Positions 1 to 9,421 of a DNA stretch of 64,000 bases are shown in pieces. The stretch comes from Oscillospiraceae bacterium (GTDB lineage: Bacteria > Bacillota > Clostridia > Oscillospirales > Ruminococcaceae): NCBI GenBank assembly GCA_020024615.1, contig JAHHTP010000001.1:1-64000 (forward strand), in the 5' to 3' direction. The position numbers were made by a program, and so were the translations under genes. Under the pieces are notes generated by a model that saw only the letters and a program-made list of their open reading frames with translations, was not told where the DNA came from and made no database searches. Every line of letters begins with the position of its first letter. Position 1 is the first letter of the stretch.

Positions 1-479
1 AAGCTCAGTTCGGCGGTCAGCGTTTCGGTGAGATGGAGGTTTGGGCACTGGAGGCATACGGCGCAGCTTATACCTTACAGGAGATCTTAACCGTTAAGTC
101 TGACGACGTTGAAGGACGTGTCAAGACCTACGAGGCAATCGTAAAAGGTCAGAATGTTCCGACTCCGGGTGTTCCGGAATCCTTCAAAGTTCTGATCAAA
201 GAGCTTCAGTCGCTGGGTCTGGATATGCGTGTCCTGGATGAAAATCAGAATGAAATCGACTTAAGCAATCATTACAATGATGATGAGGCGAGCGTAAATG
301 AGGATCACAGCATGCCGACCGAGTATGTTGATGACAAGGCTTATGAAGGCTATACTGTTACCGACGCTGATGAAAATGAGATCACCGATGATACAGCAGG
401 CGAGGATGAAAGCTTACTGGATCTGGATGCTGACAGCGACAGCTTCCAGTTTGATTCGATGGATGATTTCGATCAGTAA
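1..479 (+). CDS. rpoB: RNA polymerase beta subunit, C-terminal fragment (partial at the window edge)
   Basis: This is the 3' end of the gene for the beta subunit of RNA polymerase; the 5' part lies outside the window. The open frame enters at base 3 and reads AQFGGQRFGEMEVWALEAYG, the conserved RpoB C-terminal switch region that contacts beta-prime. It continues through TLQEILTVKSDDVEGRVKTY and VLIKELQSLGLD to a TAA at 477-479. After the conserved core comes an acidic tail of about 80 residues rich in Asp and Glu; acidic tails here are common in Firmicutes. The gene lies 121 bases upstream of rpoC on the same strand, the usual rpoBC arrangement, with no terminator visible between them. The identification is firm. 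Confidence 0.97.
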   Translation, partial: AQFGGQRFGEMEVWALEAYGAAYTLQEILTVKSDDVEGRVKTYEAIVKGQNVPTPGVPESFKVLIKELQSLGLDMRVLDENQNEIDLSNHYNDDEASVNEDHSMPTEYVDDKAYEGYTVTDADENEITDDTAGEDESLLDLDADSDSFQFDSMDDFDQ

Positions 480-600
480 TTTAGATATCATCAGGTTTTG
501 ACTTCCGGAATTTATTTTCCGGAAGCGGCCTGTCATAAACCATTGGACACACATTAATAACCGAATGTAAATTCGGCCTACGATAAAGGAGCGATAATTC

Positions 601-3600
601 GTGGAGTTTACAACTTTTGATTCGATCAAAATCGGACTTGCTTCTCCGCAGCAGATTAGAGAATGGTCTTATGGTGAGGTTACCAAACCGGAAACCATCA
701 ACTATCGTACCCTGAAACCGGAACGCGATGGTCTGTTCTGTGAAAGAATCTTTGGACCGATGAAGGACTGGGAGTGTAACTGCGGTAAATATAAACGCAT
801 CAAATACAAAGGCAAAAAATGCGAAAAGTGCGGTGTAGAAGTTACCCGTGCTAAAGTAAGACGTGAGAGAATGGGTCACATCGAACTGGCGACTCCGGTT
901 TCTCATATCTGGTATTTCAAAGGCATCCCGTCTAAAATGGGTCTGCTTTTAAATATCACTCCGCGCCGTCTGGAAGAAGTTCTGTACTTCTCTAAATACA
1001 TCGTACTGGATCCGGGCATTTCTCCGCTAGAAAAATGCGGTCTGCTGACCGAGAAAGAGTACGCTGAAAACTACGAGGTTTACGGCGACAAATTCCGTGT
1101 GGGTATTGGTGCTGAAGCTGTTAAGGAATTACTGGTTGATTTACAGCTGACCACTGCTGCACAGGCGATTGCAAATGAGCTACGCAAAACCATTACGGTT
1201 ATGCATGAGCTGAATGATATGATCGATTATCTGGATGAGATGCAGGAAAATGTTGCAGAAGGTGGTAGCCTGTTAGACGATATTATTTCTGATATGTCTG
1301 AAAGAATCGCAGAGGCAACTGAGGATGACGATGTAGAGACCTATGAACTTTATCTGAAATCTGCTCAGGATGCAAAAGCAACTCTGCTGCCGAATGGATT
1401 GATTGATAACAGAACCGGCTTGAAAATCTTGTCCGATGAGTTACATGCTGAGCTGGACACTGCTGCACAGGGTCAGAAACGCGTTCGTATCTTAAAGAGA
1501 CTAGAAGTTGTAGAATCTTTCTTAGCTTCTGGTAACAAACCGGCATGGATGATTATGGATGTTGTTCCAGTTATTCCGCCGGATATCCGTCCGCTGGTTC
1601 AGTTGGATGGTGGTCGTTTTGCGACTTCTGACTTAAATGACTTATATCGTCGCGTTATCAATAGAAACAATCGTTTGAACCGCTTACTGGAGTTATCTGC
1701 TCCGGACATCATTGTCCGCAACGAAAAGCGCATGCTTCAGGAAGCTGTCGATGCCCTGATTGATAACGGCAGACGCGGTAGAGCGGTTACTGGTGCAAAT
1801 AATCGTGCACTGAAATCTCTGTCTGATATGCTGAAAGGTAAACAGGGTCGTTTCCGTCAGAACTTACTTGGTAAACGCGTTGACTACTCTGGCCGTTCGG
1901 TTATCGTTGTCGGACCGGAACTGAAAATGTACCAGTGCGGTGTTCCGAAAGAGATGGCAATTGAGCTGTTCAAACCGTTTGTTATGAAACGCCTTGTTGA
2001 CACTGGTGCAAGCCAGAACATCAAGAGTGCTCGTAAGATGGTTGAAAACCTGAAACCGGAAGTATGGGATGCACTGGAAGTGGTTATTAAAGATCATCCA
2101 GTACTGTTAAACCGTGCGCCTACCTTGCATCGTCTGGGTATTCAGGCATTTGAACCGGTATTGGTTGAAGGTCGTGCGTTAAAACTGCATCCGCTTGCTT
2201 GTACGGCATTCAATGCTGACTTCGACGGTGACCAGATGGCAATCCATGTTCCGCTGTCTGCTGAGGCGCAGGCTGAGGCAAGATTCCTGATGTTGGCAGC
2301 AAACAATATCTTGAAACCGTCTGACGGTAAACCGGTAGCAGTTCCGACTCAGGATATGATCTTAGGTTCCTATTATCTGACTTTGGAAAAAGATGGCGAG
2401 CCGGGCGAAGGTAAAATCTTCCGTGATGAAAATGAGGCTATGATGGCTTATCAGCAGAAGTTGATTACGCTGCACAGCAAGATTAAGGTTAGAAGAACTG
2501 CAATGGTAAACGGCACACAGTATACCGGTATCATTGAAACAACTATGGGTAAATTGATTTTCAATCGTCCGATTCCGCAGGATATTGGTTTTATCGACCG
2601 TACTATTCCAGGAAACGAATTGAAATTGGAAATCGAATTCCTCGTTGGCAAAAAACAGCTTGGTAAGATCATTGATAAATGTATCAAAGCGCATGGTACT
2701 GTTGTTACTGCTGAAGTACTGGATCAGATCAAAGCACAGGGTTATAAATATTCGACCATTGGTGCTATCACTGTTGCGGTTAGCGATGCTACTATTCCAG
2801 AAGCGAAGAAGGACTTGCTGGCTGCTGCTGATAATCAGATTGAGGATATCATTGAGCAGTATGAGGACGGTTTGATTACTAAAGAGGAGCGTTCTCGCAG
2901 CATCACTGATATTTGGAACAAAACTACTGAGGATGTTGGTAAGGCACAGACTGCAAGCATGGATCGTTACAATCCGATCTTCATGATGGCTGACTCTGGT
3001 GCGCGTGGTAGTGCAGCTCAGATTCGTCAGCTGGCAGGTATGCGCGGATTGATTGCAAATACCTCTGGTAAAACCATTGAAATTCCGATTCGTGCAAACT
3101 ATCGTGAAGGTCTGAACATCATGGAATACTTCATTTCTTCCAGAGGTGCGCGTAAAGGTTTGGCCGATACCGCACTGCGTACCGCTGACTCGGGTTACCT
3201 GACTCGTCGTCTGGTTGATGTATCGCAGGAAGTTATTATCCGTCAGAATGACTGCGGTACCCACCGTGGTTTTGAAGTATGCGAAATTCGTGAAGGTAAT
3301 GAGTTGATTGAGGACTTCAAAGAGCGTCTGATCGGCCGTTACCTGGTAGAGGATTTCTGTGATCCAGTTACTGGAGAGATGCTGGTTTCCAAAGACGTTC
3401 TGATGGGTGAGAATGAAGCTTCTAAGATTGTTGATACTGGTGTTAAATCGATTCGAATTCGTTCCATCTTAACTTGTGAAGCAAAGCGTGGTGTTTGTGC
3501 AAAATGTTACGGTGCTAACCTGGCAAACGGCAAAGTCGTTTCTATTGGTGAAGCAGTTGGTGTTATTTCTGCACAGTCCATCGGTGAGCCGGGTACCCAG

Positions 3601-4464
3601 CTGACCATGCGTACTTTCCATACTGGTGGTATCGCGAGTGCCGAGGATATTACCCAGGGTCTTCCGCGTGTCGAGGAGTTGTTCGAGGCAAGAAAGCCGA
3701 AGAATGCTGCTATGATCTCTGAAGTATCTGGTCGAGTTCACATTGAGGAAGTTAAGAAAAACAAACACATTCATATCATTTCGGAAGACGGCGAAGATAA
3801 AGATTATGAAATCCCATATGGCTATCGTGTAAAGGTTCATGAGGATGATATCATCAGTGCTGGCGATCCAATGACCGAGGGTTCGATCAACCCGCATGAT
3901 GTACTTGCTGTCAAAGGCGAATTGGATGTTCAGAATTATCTGATCACCGAGGTTCAGAAAGTATATCGTTTACAAGGTGTAGATATTAACGATAAGCATA
4001 TCGAAGTTATTGTTCGTCAGATGATGAAAAAGGTAAGAGTTGAAGATGCAGGTGACTCTACGCTGATTGCCGGAACACAGGTTGATCGCGCAGAAGTATA
4101 TGCACAGAATAAAGCAATCGCAAAACGCGTTGCAGAAGGTGAAACCGCATTAAGACCAGCTGAATATCAGGCTGTTTTACTGGGTATTACCAAAGCTTCT
4201 CTGGCTACAGACAGCTTCTTGTCTGCTGCATCCTTCCAGGAGACTACTCGTGTTCTGACCGAAGCAGCAATTAAGGGCAGTGTTGACCCGCTGCTGGGCT
4301 TAAAAGAAAATGTAATTATTGGTAAGTTGATTCCGGCAGGTACTGGTATGAGCTGTTATCGTGATGTTGAAATTCAAGAGACCAATCCGGTCGCAGCGAA
4401 TGTTACTAATGTTGCTCCACTGGATGTTTTGGACAGCGATCAGACCGATGAAGCCGCAGAATAA
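601..4464 (+). CDS. rpoC: RNA polymerase beta-prime subunit with an extra clamp-region segment
   Basis: The catalytic beta-prime subunit of RNA polymerase. The start is GTG at 601, with AAAGGAG at 585-591. The N-terminal zinc site is C59, C61, C74, C77. The catalytic magnesium loop NADFDGDQ spans residues 538-545. The second zinc site is C885, C959, C966, C969, with the same spacing as in E. coli. At 1287 residues the protein is about 90 longer than the Bacillus protein as I remember it. The surplus lies between roughly residues 183 and 280, after GAEAVKELL and before GQKRVRILKRLEVVE, where an acidic, helical-looking segment is inserted. The gene ends with a strong terminator, so rpsL is transcribed separately. 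The identity is certain; the insertion is judged against remembered homologues. Confidence 0.99.
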   Translation: MEFTTFDSIKIGLASPQQIREWSYGEVTKPETINYRTLKPERDGLFCERIFGPMKDWECNCGKYKRIKYKGKKCEKCGVEVTRAKVRRERMGHIELATPVSHIWYFKGIPSKMGLLLNITPRRLEEVLYFSKYIVLDPGISPLEKCGLLTEKEYAENYEVYGDKFRVGIGAEAVKELLVDLQLTTAAQAIANELRKTITVMHELNDMIDYLDEMQENVAEGGSLLDDIISDMSERIAEATEDDDVETYELYLKSAQDAKATLLPNGLIDNRTGLKILSDELHAELDTAAQGQKRVRILKRLEVVESFLASGNKPAWMIMDVVPVIPPDIRPLVQLDGGRFATSDLNDLYRRVINRNNRLNRLLELSAPDIIVRNEKRMLQEAVDALIDNGRRGRAVTGANNRALKSLSDMLKGKQGRFRQNLLGKRVDYSGRSVIVVGPELKMYQCGVPKEMAIELFKPFVMKRLVDTGASQNIKSARKMVENLKPEVWDALEVVIKDHPVLLNRAPTLHRLGIQAFEPVLVEGRALKLHPLACTAFNADFDGDQMAIHVPLSAEAQAEARFLMLAANNILKPSDGKPVAVPTQDMILGSYYLTLEKDGEPGEGKIFRDENEAMMAYQQKLITLHSKIKVRRTAMVNGTQYTGIIETTMGKLIFNRPIPQDIGFIDRTIPGNELKLEIEFLVGKKQLGKIIDKCIKAHGTVVTAEVLDQIKAQGYKYSTIGAITVAVSDATIPEAKKDLLAAADNQIEDIIEQYEDGLITKEERSRSITDIWNKTTEDVGKAQTASMDRYNPIFMMADSGARGSAAQIRQLAGMRGLIANTSGKTIEIPIRANYREGLNIMEYFISSRGARKGLADTALRTADSGYLTRRLVDVSQEVIIRQNDCGTHRGFEVCEIREGNELIEDFKERLIGRYLVEDFCDPVTGEMLVSKDVLMGENEASKIVDTGVKSIRIRSILTCEAKRGVCAKCYGANLANGKVVSIGEAVGVISAQSIGEPGTQLTMRTFHTGGIASAEDITQGLPRVEELFEARKPKNAAMISEVSGRVHIEEVKKNKHIHIISEDGEDKDYEIPYGYRVKVHEDDIISAGDPMTEGSINPHDVLAVKGELDVQNYLITEVQKVYRLQGVDINDKHIEVIVRQMMKKVRVEDAGDSTLIAGTQVDRAEVYAQNKAIAKRVAEGETALRPAEYQAVLLGITKASLATDSFLSAASFQETTRVLTEAAIKGSVDPLLGLKENVIIGKLIPAGTGMSCYRDVEIQETNPVAANVTNVAPLDVLDSDQTDEAAE

Positions 4465-4479
4465 TTTATTATGATCATG

Positions 4480-4516
4480 ATTATGCAGTCTTTCACTAGA
4501 CTGCATAATTTTTTTT
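4480..4516 (+). terminator. Rho-independent terminator of rpoBC
   Basis: A perfect 11-bp stem (ATTATGCAGTC at 4480-4490 with GACTGCATAAT at 4499-4509) and an 8-base loop are followed by seven T residues. It lies 15 bases after the rpoC stop and separates rpoBC from the rpsL promoter. Confidence 0.93.
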
Positions 4517-4560
4517 GTTTTGCAGGAAGATTATTTTACGCGGATAAGATGCAAAATAGA

Positions 4561-4589
4561 TTGACAAAACCAGAAAAAGATGGTATTAT
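4561..4589 (+). promoter_or_regulatory. Sigma-A promoter of the rpsL-rpsG-fusA (str) operon, with structured leader
   Basis: TTGACA at 4561-4566, a 17-base spacer and TATTAT at 4584-4589. Transcription would begin near 4597, giving a leader of about 90 bases. The leader holds a short hairpin, CCTGTC (4630-4635) pairing with GACAGG (4640-4645), before AAGGAGG in front of rpsL. Whether the hairpin is regulatory is unknown. Confidence 0.85.
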
Positions 4590-4686
4590 AGTATGCGATG
4601 GGTTTTATCAGGTATCCATCATACGATGACCTGTCGGCGGACAGGCGTTGAATAAAATTTTTAAATATTGAAGAAGGAGGTGCGGT

Positions 4687-5115
4687 ATGCCTACTTTTAA
4701 CCAGCTTGTAAGAAAAGGTCGTTCTGTTCTGGCAACCAAATCCACTGCTCCGGCACTCATGAAAGGTTACAACTCTATGAAGAAAGTTGAGACCGATCAG
4801 AATTCTCCGCAGAAACGTGGCGTTTGTACTGCTGTAAGAACCATGACCCCGAAAAAACCGAACTCTGCATTAAGAAAAGTTGCCAGAGTTAAACTGACCA
4901 ACGGACAGGAAGTTACTTCCTACATCCCGGGTATCGGTCATAATTTACAGGAGCATAGCGTGGTTTTAATCCGTGGCGGTCGTGTTAAAGACCTTCCGGG
5001 TGTTCGTTATCACATTATTCGTGGTACCCTTGATACGCAGGGCGTGAACAACAGAAACCAGTCCCGTTCCAAATACGGAGCTAAGCGTCCAAAAGCTGGT
5101 GCTGCGAAGAAATAA
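4687..5115 (+). CDS. rpsL: 30S ribosomal protein S12
   Basis: S12 sits at the decoding centre of the 30S subunit. The 142-residue product has the canonical TPKKPNSALRKVARV block, with the streptomycin-relevant lysine pair at residues 56-57, and the GGRVKDLPGVRYH loop. Both are wild-type-like, so no S12-based streptomycin resistance is expected. Between APAL and SPQKRGVCT there is an extra stretch of about 15 residues (MKGYNSMKKVETDQN), normal for Gram-positive S12. The ATG at 4687 is preceded by AAGGAGG. No L7Ae-like gene lies between rpoC and rpsL, although many Firmicutes carry one there. rpsG follows 136 bases downstream. Confidence 0.99.
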   Translation: MPTFNQLVRKGRSVLATKSTAPALMKGYNSMKKVETDQNSPQKRGVCTAVRTMTPKKPNSALRKVARVKLTNGQEVTSYIPGIGHNLQEHSVVLIRGGRVKDLPGVRYHIIRGTLDTQGVNNRNQSRSKYGAKRPKAGAAKK

Positions 5116-5251
5116 TTACCGTGCTTTTAAGTTGCCGTGTATGGCTGATAGATGCTTTATTTTTCAAGCGGATATCGCCTGACATTGGAACGACGGGAGT
5201 TAGCATTCTTTCGAGTACCTATGAATTCATATTATGAAGGAGGGAAGTAAA

Positions 5252-5722
5252 GTGCCAAGAAGAGGTAGTGTCGCAAAACGTGACGTTTTGCCAGATCCGC
5301 TTTACAATTCTAAAATCGTTACTCGTCTGATCAACAATGTTATGTTAGATGGTAAAAAAGGTGTTGCTCAGCGAATTGTTTACGATGCTTTCGCAATCGT
5401 AGCAGAAAAAACCGGTAAAGAGGCAATTGAAGTTTTCGAGGAAGCTTTAGAGAACATCATGCCGACCCTGGAGGTTAAAGCTCGCCGTATCGGTGGTGCA
5501 ACCTATCAGGTACCGATGGAAGTTAGACCGGAAAGACGTGAGACTTTAGGCTTACGTTGGTTAGTAACTTATTCTCGCGCTCGTAATGAGAGAACCATGA
5601 AAGAGCGCCTTGCTAATGAGCTGTTAGACGCATTAAACGGCGTTGGCGGTGCATGCAAGAAGAAAGATGATACCCATAGAATGGCTGAAGCAAACAAAGC
5701 ATTTGCTCACTTCAGATTCTAA
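5252..5722 (+). CDS. rpsG: 30S ribosomal protein S7
   Basis: S7 nucleates assembly of the 30S head by binding the 3' domain of 16S rRNA. The GTG at 5252 is chosen because AAGGAGGG (5237-5244) sits at proper distance and the product then begins MPRRGSVAKRDVLPDPLYNS, the standard S7 N-terminus. An in-frame ATG at 5234 overlaps the ribosome binding site and is unlikely. The product has 156 residues, the usual bacterial length. The 136-base gap after rpsL has no clear terminator. In other bacteria S7 can bind such an intercistronic region to repress its own operon; I cannot recognise a site here. Confidence 0.98.
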   Translation: MPRRGSVAKRDVLPDPLYNSKIVTRLINNVMLDGKKGVAQRIVYDAFAIVAEKTGKEAIEVFEEALENIMPTLEVKARRIGGATYQVPMEVRPERRETLGLRWLVTYSRARNERTMKERLANELLDALNGVGGACKKKDDTHRMAEANKAFAHFRF

Positions 5723-5897
5723 TCCACAGCGTTTTGATAAAAGTTTCGATCATGAGAATATTTCCGGTGAAAGTCGGGAATACTGTATCATGGTCGTAAA
5801 CCCGTTATACGCTGAAATAAACATTTTTGTTTCACATCTATTGTTTCGTTTGTATGCCGGATAAACTCCGGCAGATCAAAACGCTAAGGAGGAAATT

Positions 5898-7979
5898 ATG
5901 CCAAGAGACGTTTCTCTCGAAATGACCCGTAATATTGGTATAATGGCTCACATTGACGCTGGTAAGACCACCACCACCGAGCGTATCCTGTTCTACACCA
6001 ACAAAATCCGTAAAATCGGTGAGACCCATGAGGGTGCTGCACAGATGGACTGGATGGAACAGGAGCAGGAAAGAGGTATTACAATTACTTCTGCTGCTAC
6101 CACTTGCTTCTGGAAGGGTCACCGCGTTAACATCATTGACACCCCGGGACACGTTGACTTCACTGTTGAGGTTGAGCGTTCCCTGCGCGTACTGGACGGT
6201 TCTGTAACCGTACTGTGTGCTAAGGGTGGTGTTGAGCCGCAGTCTGAGACCGTATGGCGTCAGGCTGACAAATACCAGGTACCGAGAATGGCTTACATCA
6301 ATAAAATGGACATCATGGGTGCAAACTTCTATAATGTAGTTGAAATGATGAAAGACCGTTTGAAATGTAACGCTGTTCCGATTCAGCTGCCGATCGGCGC
6401 TGAAGATACTTTCAAAGGCATCATCGACTTAATTGAGATGAAAGCCGATGTATATTATGATGATTTAGGTCGTGATATGCGTATTGAGGAAATTCCGGAA
6501 GACATGAAGGAAAAAGCTCAAGAGTATCATGATGCACTGATGGAAGCAGTTGCTGAACTGGATGAAGATGTTATGATGAAATACCTCGAAGGCGAGGAAA
6601 TCACCATTCCGGAAATCAAAGCAGCAATCCGTAAAGGCACCATTGCAAACCAGATTGTACCGGTTGTTTGTGGTACTTCTTATAAAAACAAAGGCGTTCA
6701 GAAACTTCTGGATGCTGTAGTAGATTATATGCCGGCTCCGATCGACATCCCGGCTATCAAGGGTGTTGATGTTAATACCGGTGAAGAAGTTGAGAAACAC
6801 TCTTCTGATGATGAGCCATTCTCCGCTCTGGCATTTAAAATCGCTACTGACCCGTTTGTTGGTAAACTCTGCTATTTCCGTGTATACTCCGGTAAAGTTG
6901 AGTCCGGCTCTTATGTTCTGAACTCTACCAAGGGTAAAGAAGAACGTATCGGCCGTATTTTACAGATGCACGCTAATACCCGTACCGATATTGATACCTG
7001 CTATTCAGGTGATATCGCAGCAGCAGTTGGTTTAAAACAGACCACTACCGGTGATACTCTCTGTGATGAGAAATATCCGGTAATCTTAGAGTCTATGGAG
7101 TTCCCAGAGCCAGTAATTCAGCTTGCTATCGAGCCGAAAACCAAAGCTGGTCAGGAGAAGATGGGTGTCGGCCTTGCTAAATTGGCTGAGGAAGACCCGA
7201 CCTTCAGAACCTACACTGATGAAGAGACCGGTCAGACCATTATTGCTGGTATGGGTGAGTTACACTTAGAGATTATCGTTGACCGTCTGCTTCGTGAATT
7301 CAAAGTAGAGGCAAATGTAGGTGCTCCGCAGGTAGCTTACAAAGAGACCATCACTGGTAACGCTAACGTAGATCATAAATATTCTCGTCAGTCCGGTGGT
7401 AAAGGTCAGTATGGTCATGTTAAAATCATCGTTGAGCCGAATGAATCCGGTAAAGGTTATGAGTTCATCAACAACACCGTTGGTGGTTCTATTCCGAAAG
7501 AATATATCCCGGCAGTAGATGCAGGTATCCAGGGTGCTATGCAGGCTGGTGTACTGGCAGGTTATCCGGTTGTTGACGTTAAAGTAACTCTGTACGATGG
7601 TTCTTATCATGAGGTCGACTCTTCTGAGATGGCGTTTAAGATTGCTGGTTCCATGGCTTTCAAAGAAGCTATGAGAAAAGCACAGCCGGTTATCCTTGAG
7701 CCGATCATGAAAGTAACCGTAGTAGTTCCAGAACAGTATATGGGTGATGTTATTGGTAACTTAAACTCCCGTCGTGGTCAGATCCAGGGTATGGAAGCTC
7801 ACAACGGCGTTGAGGAGATTAAAGCTCTGGTTCCGTTATCCGAGATGTTCGGCTACTCCAATGACCTGCGTTCTAAAACTCAGGGTCGTGGTCAGTACGC
7901 AATGGAGCCGCATAGCTACATTGAAGTACCGAAGAGCATTTCTGAGAAGATTATGTCTTCCAGAAATAAAGCTGAATAA
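5898..7979 (+). CDS. fusA: Translation elongation factor G
   Basis: EF-G is the GTPase that drives translocation and, with RRF, ribosome recycling. The 693-residue product carries G1 (AHIDAGKTTTTERI, residues 17-30), the switch II motif DTPGHVDF, and NKMD for guanine recognition, followed by domains II-V ending in a typical ALVPLSEMFGYSNDLRS region. Length equals that of Bacillus EF-G. The ATG at 5898 has AAGGAGGAAATT upstream. A small perfect hairpin (TGCCGGA 5855-5861 with TCCGGCA 5867-5873) lies just before the ribosome binding site. It has no T-tract, so it is not a terminator, and it could tune expression relative to rpsG. Confidence 0.99.
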   Translation: MPRDVSLEMTRNIGIMAHIDAGKTTTTERILFYTNKIRKIGETHEGAAQMDWMEQEQERGITITSAATTCFWKGHRVNIIDTPGHVDFTVEVERSLRVLDGSVTVLCAKGGVEPQSETVWRQADKYQVPRMAYINKMDIMGANFYNVVEMMKDRLKCNAVPIQLPIGAEDTFKGIIDLIEMKADVYYDDLGRDMRIEEIPEDMKEKAQEYHDALMEAVAELDEDVMMKYLEGEEITIPEIKAAIRKGTIANQIVPVVCGTSYKNKGVQKLLDAVVDYMPAPIDIPAIKGVDVNTGEEVEKHSSDDEPFSALAFKIATDPFVGKLCYFRVYSGKVESGSYVLNSTKGKEERIGRILQMHANTRTDIDTCYSGDIAAAVGLKQTTTGDTLCDEKYPVILESMEFPEPVIQLAIEPKTKAGQEKMGVGLAKLAEEDPTFRTYTDEETGQTIIAGMGELHLEIIVDRLLREFKVEANVGAPQVAYKETITGNANVDHKYSRQSGGKGQYGHVKIIVEPNESGKGYEFINNTVGGSIPKEYIPAVDAGIQGAMQAGVLAGYPVVDVKVTLYDGSYHEVDSSEMAFKIAGSMAFKEAMRKAQPVILEPIMKVTVVVPEQYMGDVIGNLNSRRGQIQGMEAHNGVEEIKALVPLSEMFGYSNDLRSKTQGRGQYAMEPHSYIEVPKSISEKIMSSRNKAE

Positions 7980-8004
7980 TTTTCAGAATATTTTGTGTAA
8001 CCCC

Positions 8005-8033
8005 TTGATATTTTGGAAAAAAGCTGATAAAAT
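8005..8033 (+). promoter_or_regulatory. Separate promoter of tuf
   Basis: TTGATA at 8005-8010, a 17-base spacer and TAAAAT at 8028-8033 lie in the 117-base gap between fusA and tuf. A perfect 7-bp hairpin (GGGTAGG 8041-8047 with CCTACCC 8054-8060) sits at the expected transcript 5' end, where it could stabilise the mRNA. It lacks a T-tract. Confidence 0.8.
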
Positions 8034-8096
8034 AGTACTAGGGTAGGTTTGCTCCTACCCAGTCCAATAAATTAAATTTTAGGGAGGAAAATTCCA

Positions 8097-9296
8097 ATGG
8101 CAAAAGCTAAATTTGAGCGTACTAAACCGCACGTTAACATTGGTACCATCGGTCACGTTGACCATGGTAAAACTACTCTGACTGCTGCTATCACTAAATA
8201 CCTGTCTCTGTCTGGTAAAGCACAGTTCAACGATTATGCTGCAATCGATAAAGCTCCGGAGGAGAGAGAGCGTGGTATTACCATCAACACTTCTCATGTT
8301 GAGTACGAGACTGAGACTCGTCACTATGCACACGTTGACTGCCCAGGACATGCTGACTACGTTAAAAACATGATCACTGGTGCTGCTCAGATGGACGGTG
8401 CTATCCTGGTTATCGCTTCTACCGATGGCCCGATGGCTCAGACTCGTGAGCACTTACTGTTAGCTCGTCAGGTAGGCGTTCCGTACATCGTTGTATTCAT
8501 GAACAAAGTTGACCAGGTTGATGACGAAGAGTTATTAGAGCTGGTTGAGATGGAAGTTCGTGAGACTCTGTCCGAGTATGAGTTCCCGGGCGATGACACT
8601 CCGATCATCAAAGGTTCTGCTCTGAAAGCATTGGAAGCTCCGAATGATCCGTCCGATCCGGCTTACGCTCCGATCAAAGAGTTAATGGACGCTGTTGACA
8701 GCTACATCCCGACTCCGGACCGTAAAGAGGATCAGCCGTTCCTGATGCCGGTTGAGGACGTATTCACCATCACTGGTCGTGGTACCGTTGCTACTGGTCG
8801 TGTAGAGCGTGGCGTTCTGACACTGAATGAGACCGTTGAGATCTTAGGTTTAACCGAGGAGAGAAAATCTGTTGTTGTTACCGGTATCGAGATGTTCCGT
8901 AAACTGTTAGACTCTGCTATGGCTGGTGATAACATCGGTGCATTACTGCGTGGTGTTCAGAGAACCGATATCGAGCGTGGTCAGGTTCTGGCTAAACCGG
9001 GTTCTGTTCACCCGCACACCAAATTCTCTGGTCAGGTTTACATCCTGAAAAAAGAAGAGGGCGGCCGTCATAAACCGTTCTTCACCAACTACCGTCCGCA
9101 GTTCTACTTCAGAACTACTGACGTTACTGGCGTAATCACTCTGCCGGATGGCGTTGAGATGGCTATGCCGGGTGACAACTTAACCATCGATGTTGAGTTA
9201 ATCACTCCAATCGCTATGGAGCAGGGCTTACGTTTCGCTATCCGTGAGGGTGGTCGTACTGTTGGTTCCGGCGTTGTTTCTGCTATCGAGGCTTAA
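8097..9296 (+). CDS. tuf: Translation elongation factor Tu
   Basis: EF-Tu delivers aminoacyl-tRNA to the ribosome. The 399-residue product contains GHVDHGKTTLTAAIT (G1), the switch II motif DCPGHADYVKNM and NKVD, then domains II and III ending in GGRTVGSGVVSAIEA. AGGGAGGAAAATTCC precedes the ATG at 8097. Codon usage is strongly biased (GGT, GTT, CGT, CTG), as expected for a very highly expressed gene. It has its own promoter and is followed directly by a terminator; the S10 ribosomal operon does not follow here. Confidence 0.99.
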   Translation: MAKAKFERTKPHVNIGTIGHVDHGKTTLTAAITKYLSLSGKAQFNDYAAIDKAPEERERGITINTSHVEYETETRHYAHVDCPGHADYVKNMITGAAQMDGAILVIASTDGPMAQTREHLLLARQVGVPYIVVFMNKVDQVDDEELLELVEMEVRETLSEYEFPGDDTPIIKGSALKALEAPNDPSDPAYAPIKELMDAVDSYIPTPDRKEDQPFLMPVEDVFTITGRGTVATGRVERGVLTLNETVEILGLTEERKSVVVTGIEMFRKLLDSAMAGDNIGALLRGVQRTDIERGQVLAKPGSVHPHTKFSGQVYILKKEEGGRHKPFFTNYRPQFYFRTTDVTGVITLPDGVEMAMPGDNLTIDVELITPIAMEQGLRFAIREGGRTVGSGVVSAIEA

Positions 9297-9333
9297 GTGT
9301 TAGTTATAGTTTAATACGCTTGAAAAGCTAAAG

Positions 9334-9370
9334 TTCCCCGTACTAGATAAACCAGTACGGGGAATTGTTT
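9334..9370 (+). terminator. Terminator of tuf
   Basis: An 11-bp perfect stem (TTCCCCGTACT 9334-9344 with AGTACGGGGAA 9354-9364) with a 9-base loop is followed by TTGTTT. Confidence 0.85.
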
Positions 9371-9377
9371 ATATTAT

Positions 9378-9412
9378 AAAACCCAGCCTACAATATTATT
9401 GTGCTGGGTTTT
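9378..9412. terminator. Bidirectional terminator between tuf and the lacI-type gene
   Basis: AAAACCCAGC (9378-9387) pairs perfectly with GCTGGGTTTT (9403-9412). Both ends carry T/A runs, so it can act as a backup for tuf and as the terminator of the converging regulator gene. Confidence 0.8.
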
Positions 9413-9421
9413 CTGTTATAT

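Noticed and set aside
2362..3264. 300-codon minus-strand frame inside rpoC
   Set aside because: A shadow of rpoC caused by its biased codon use; its translation is Asn/Thr/Cys-rich, without ribosome binding site or domain.
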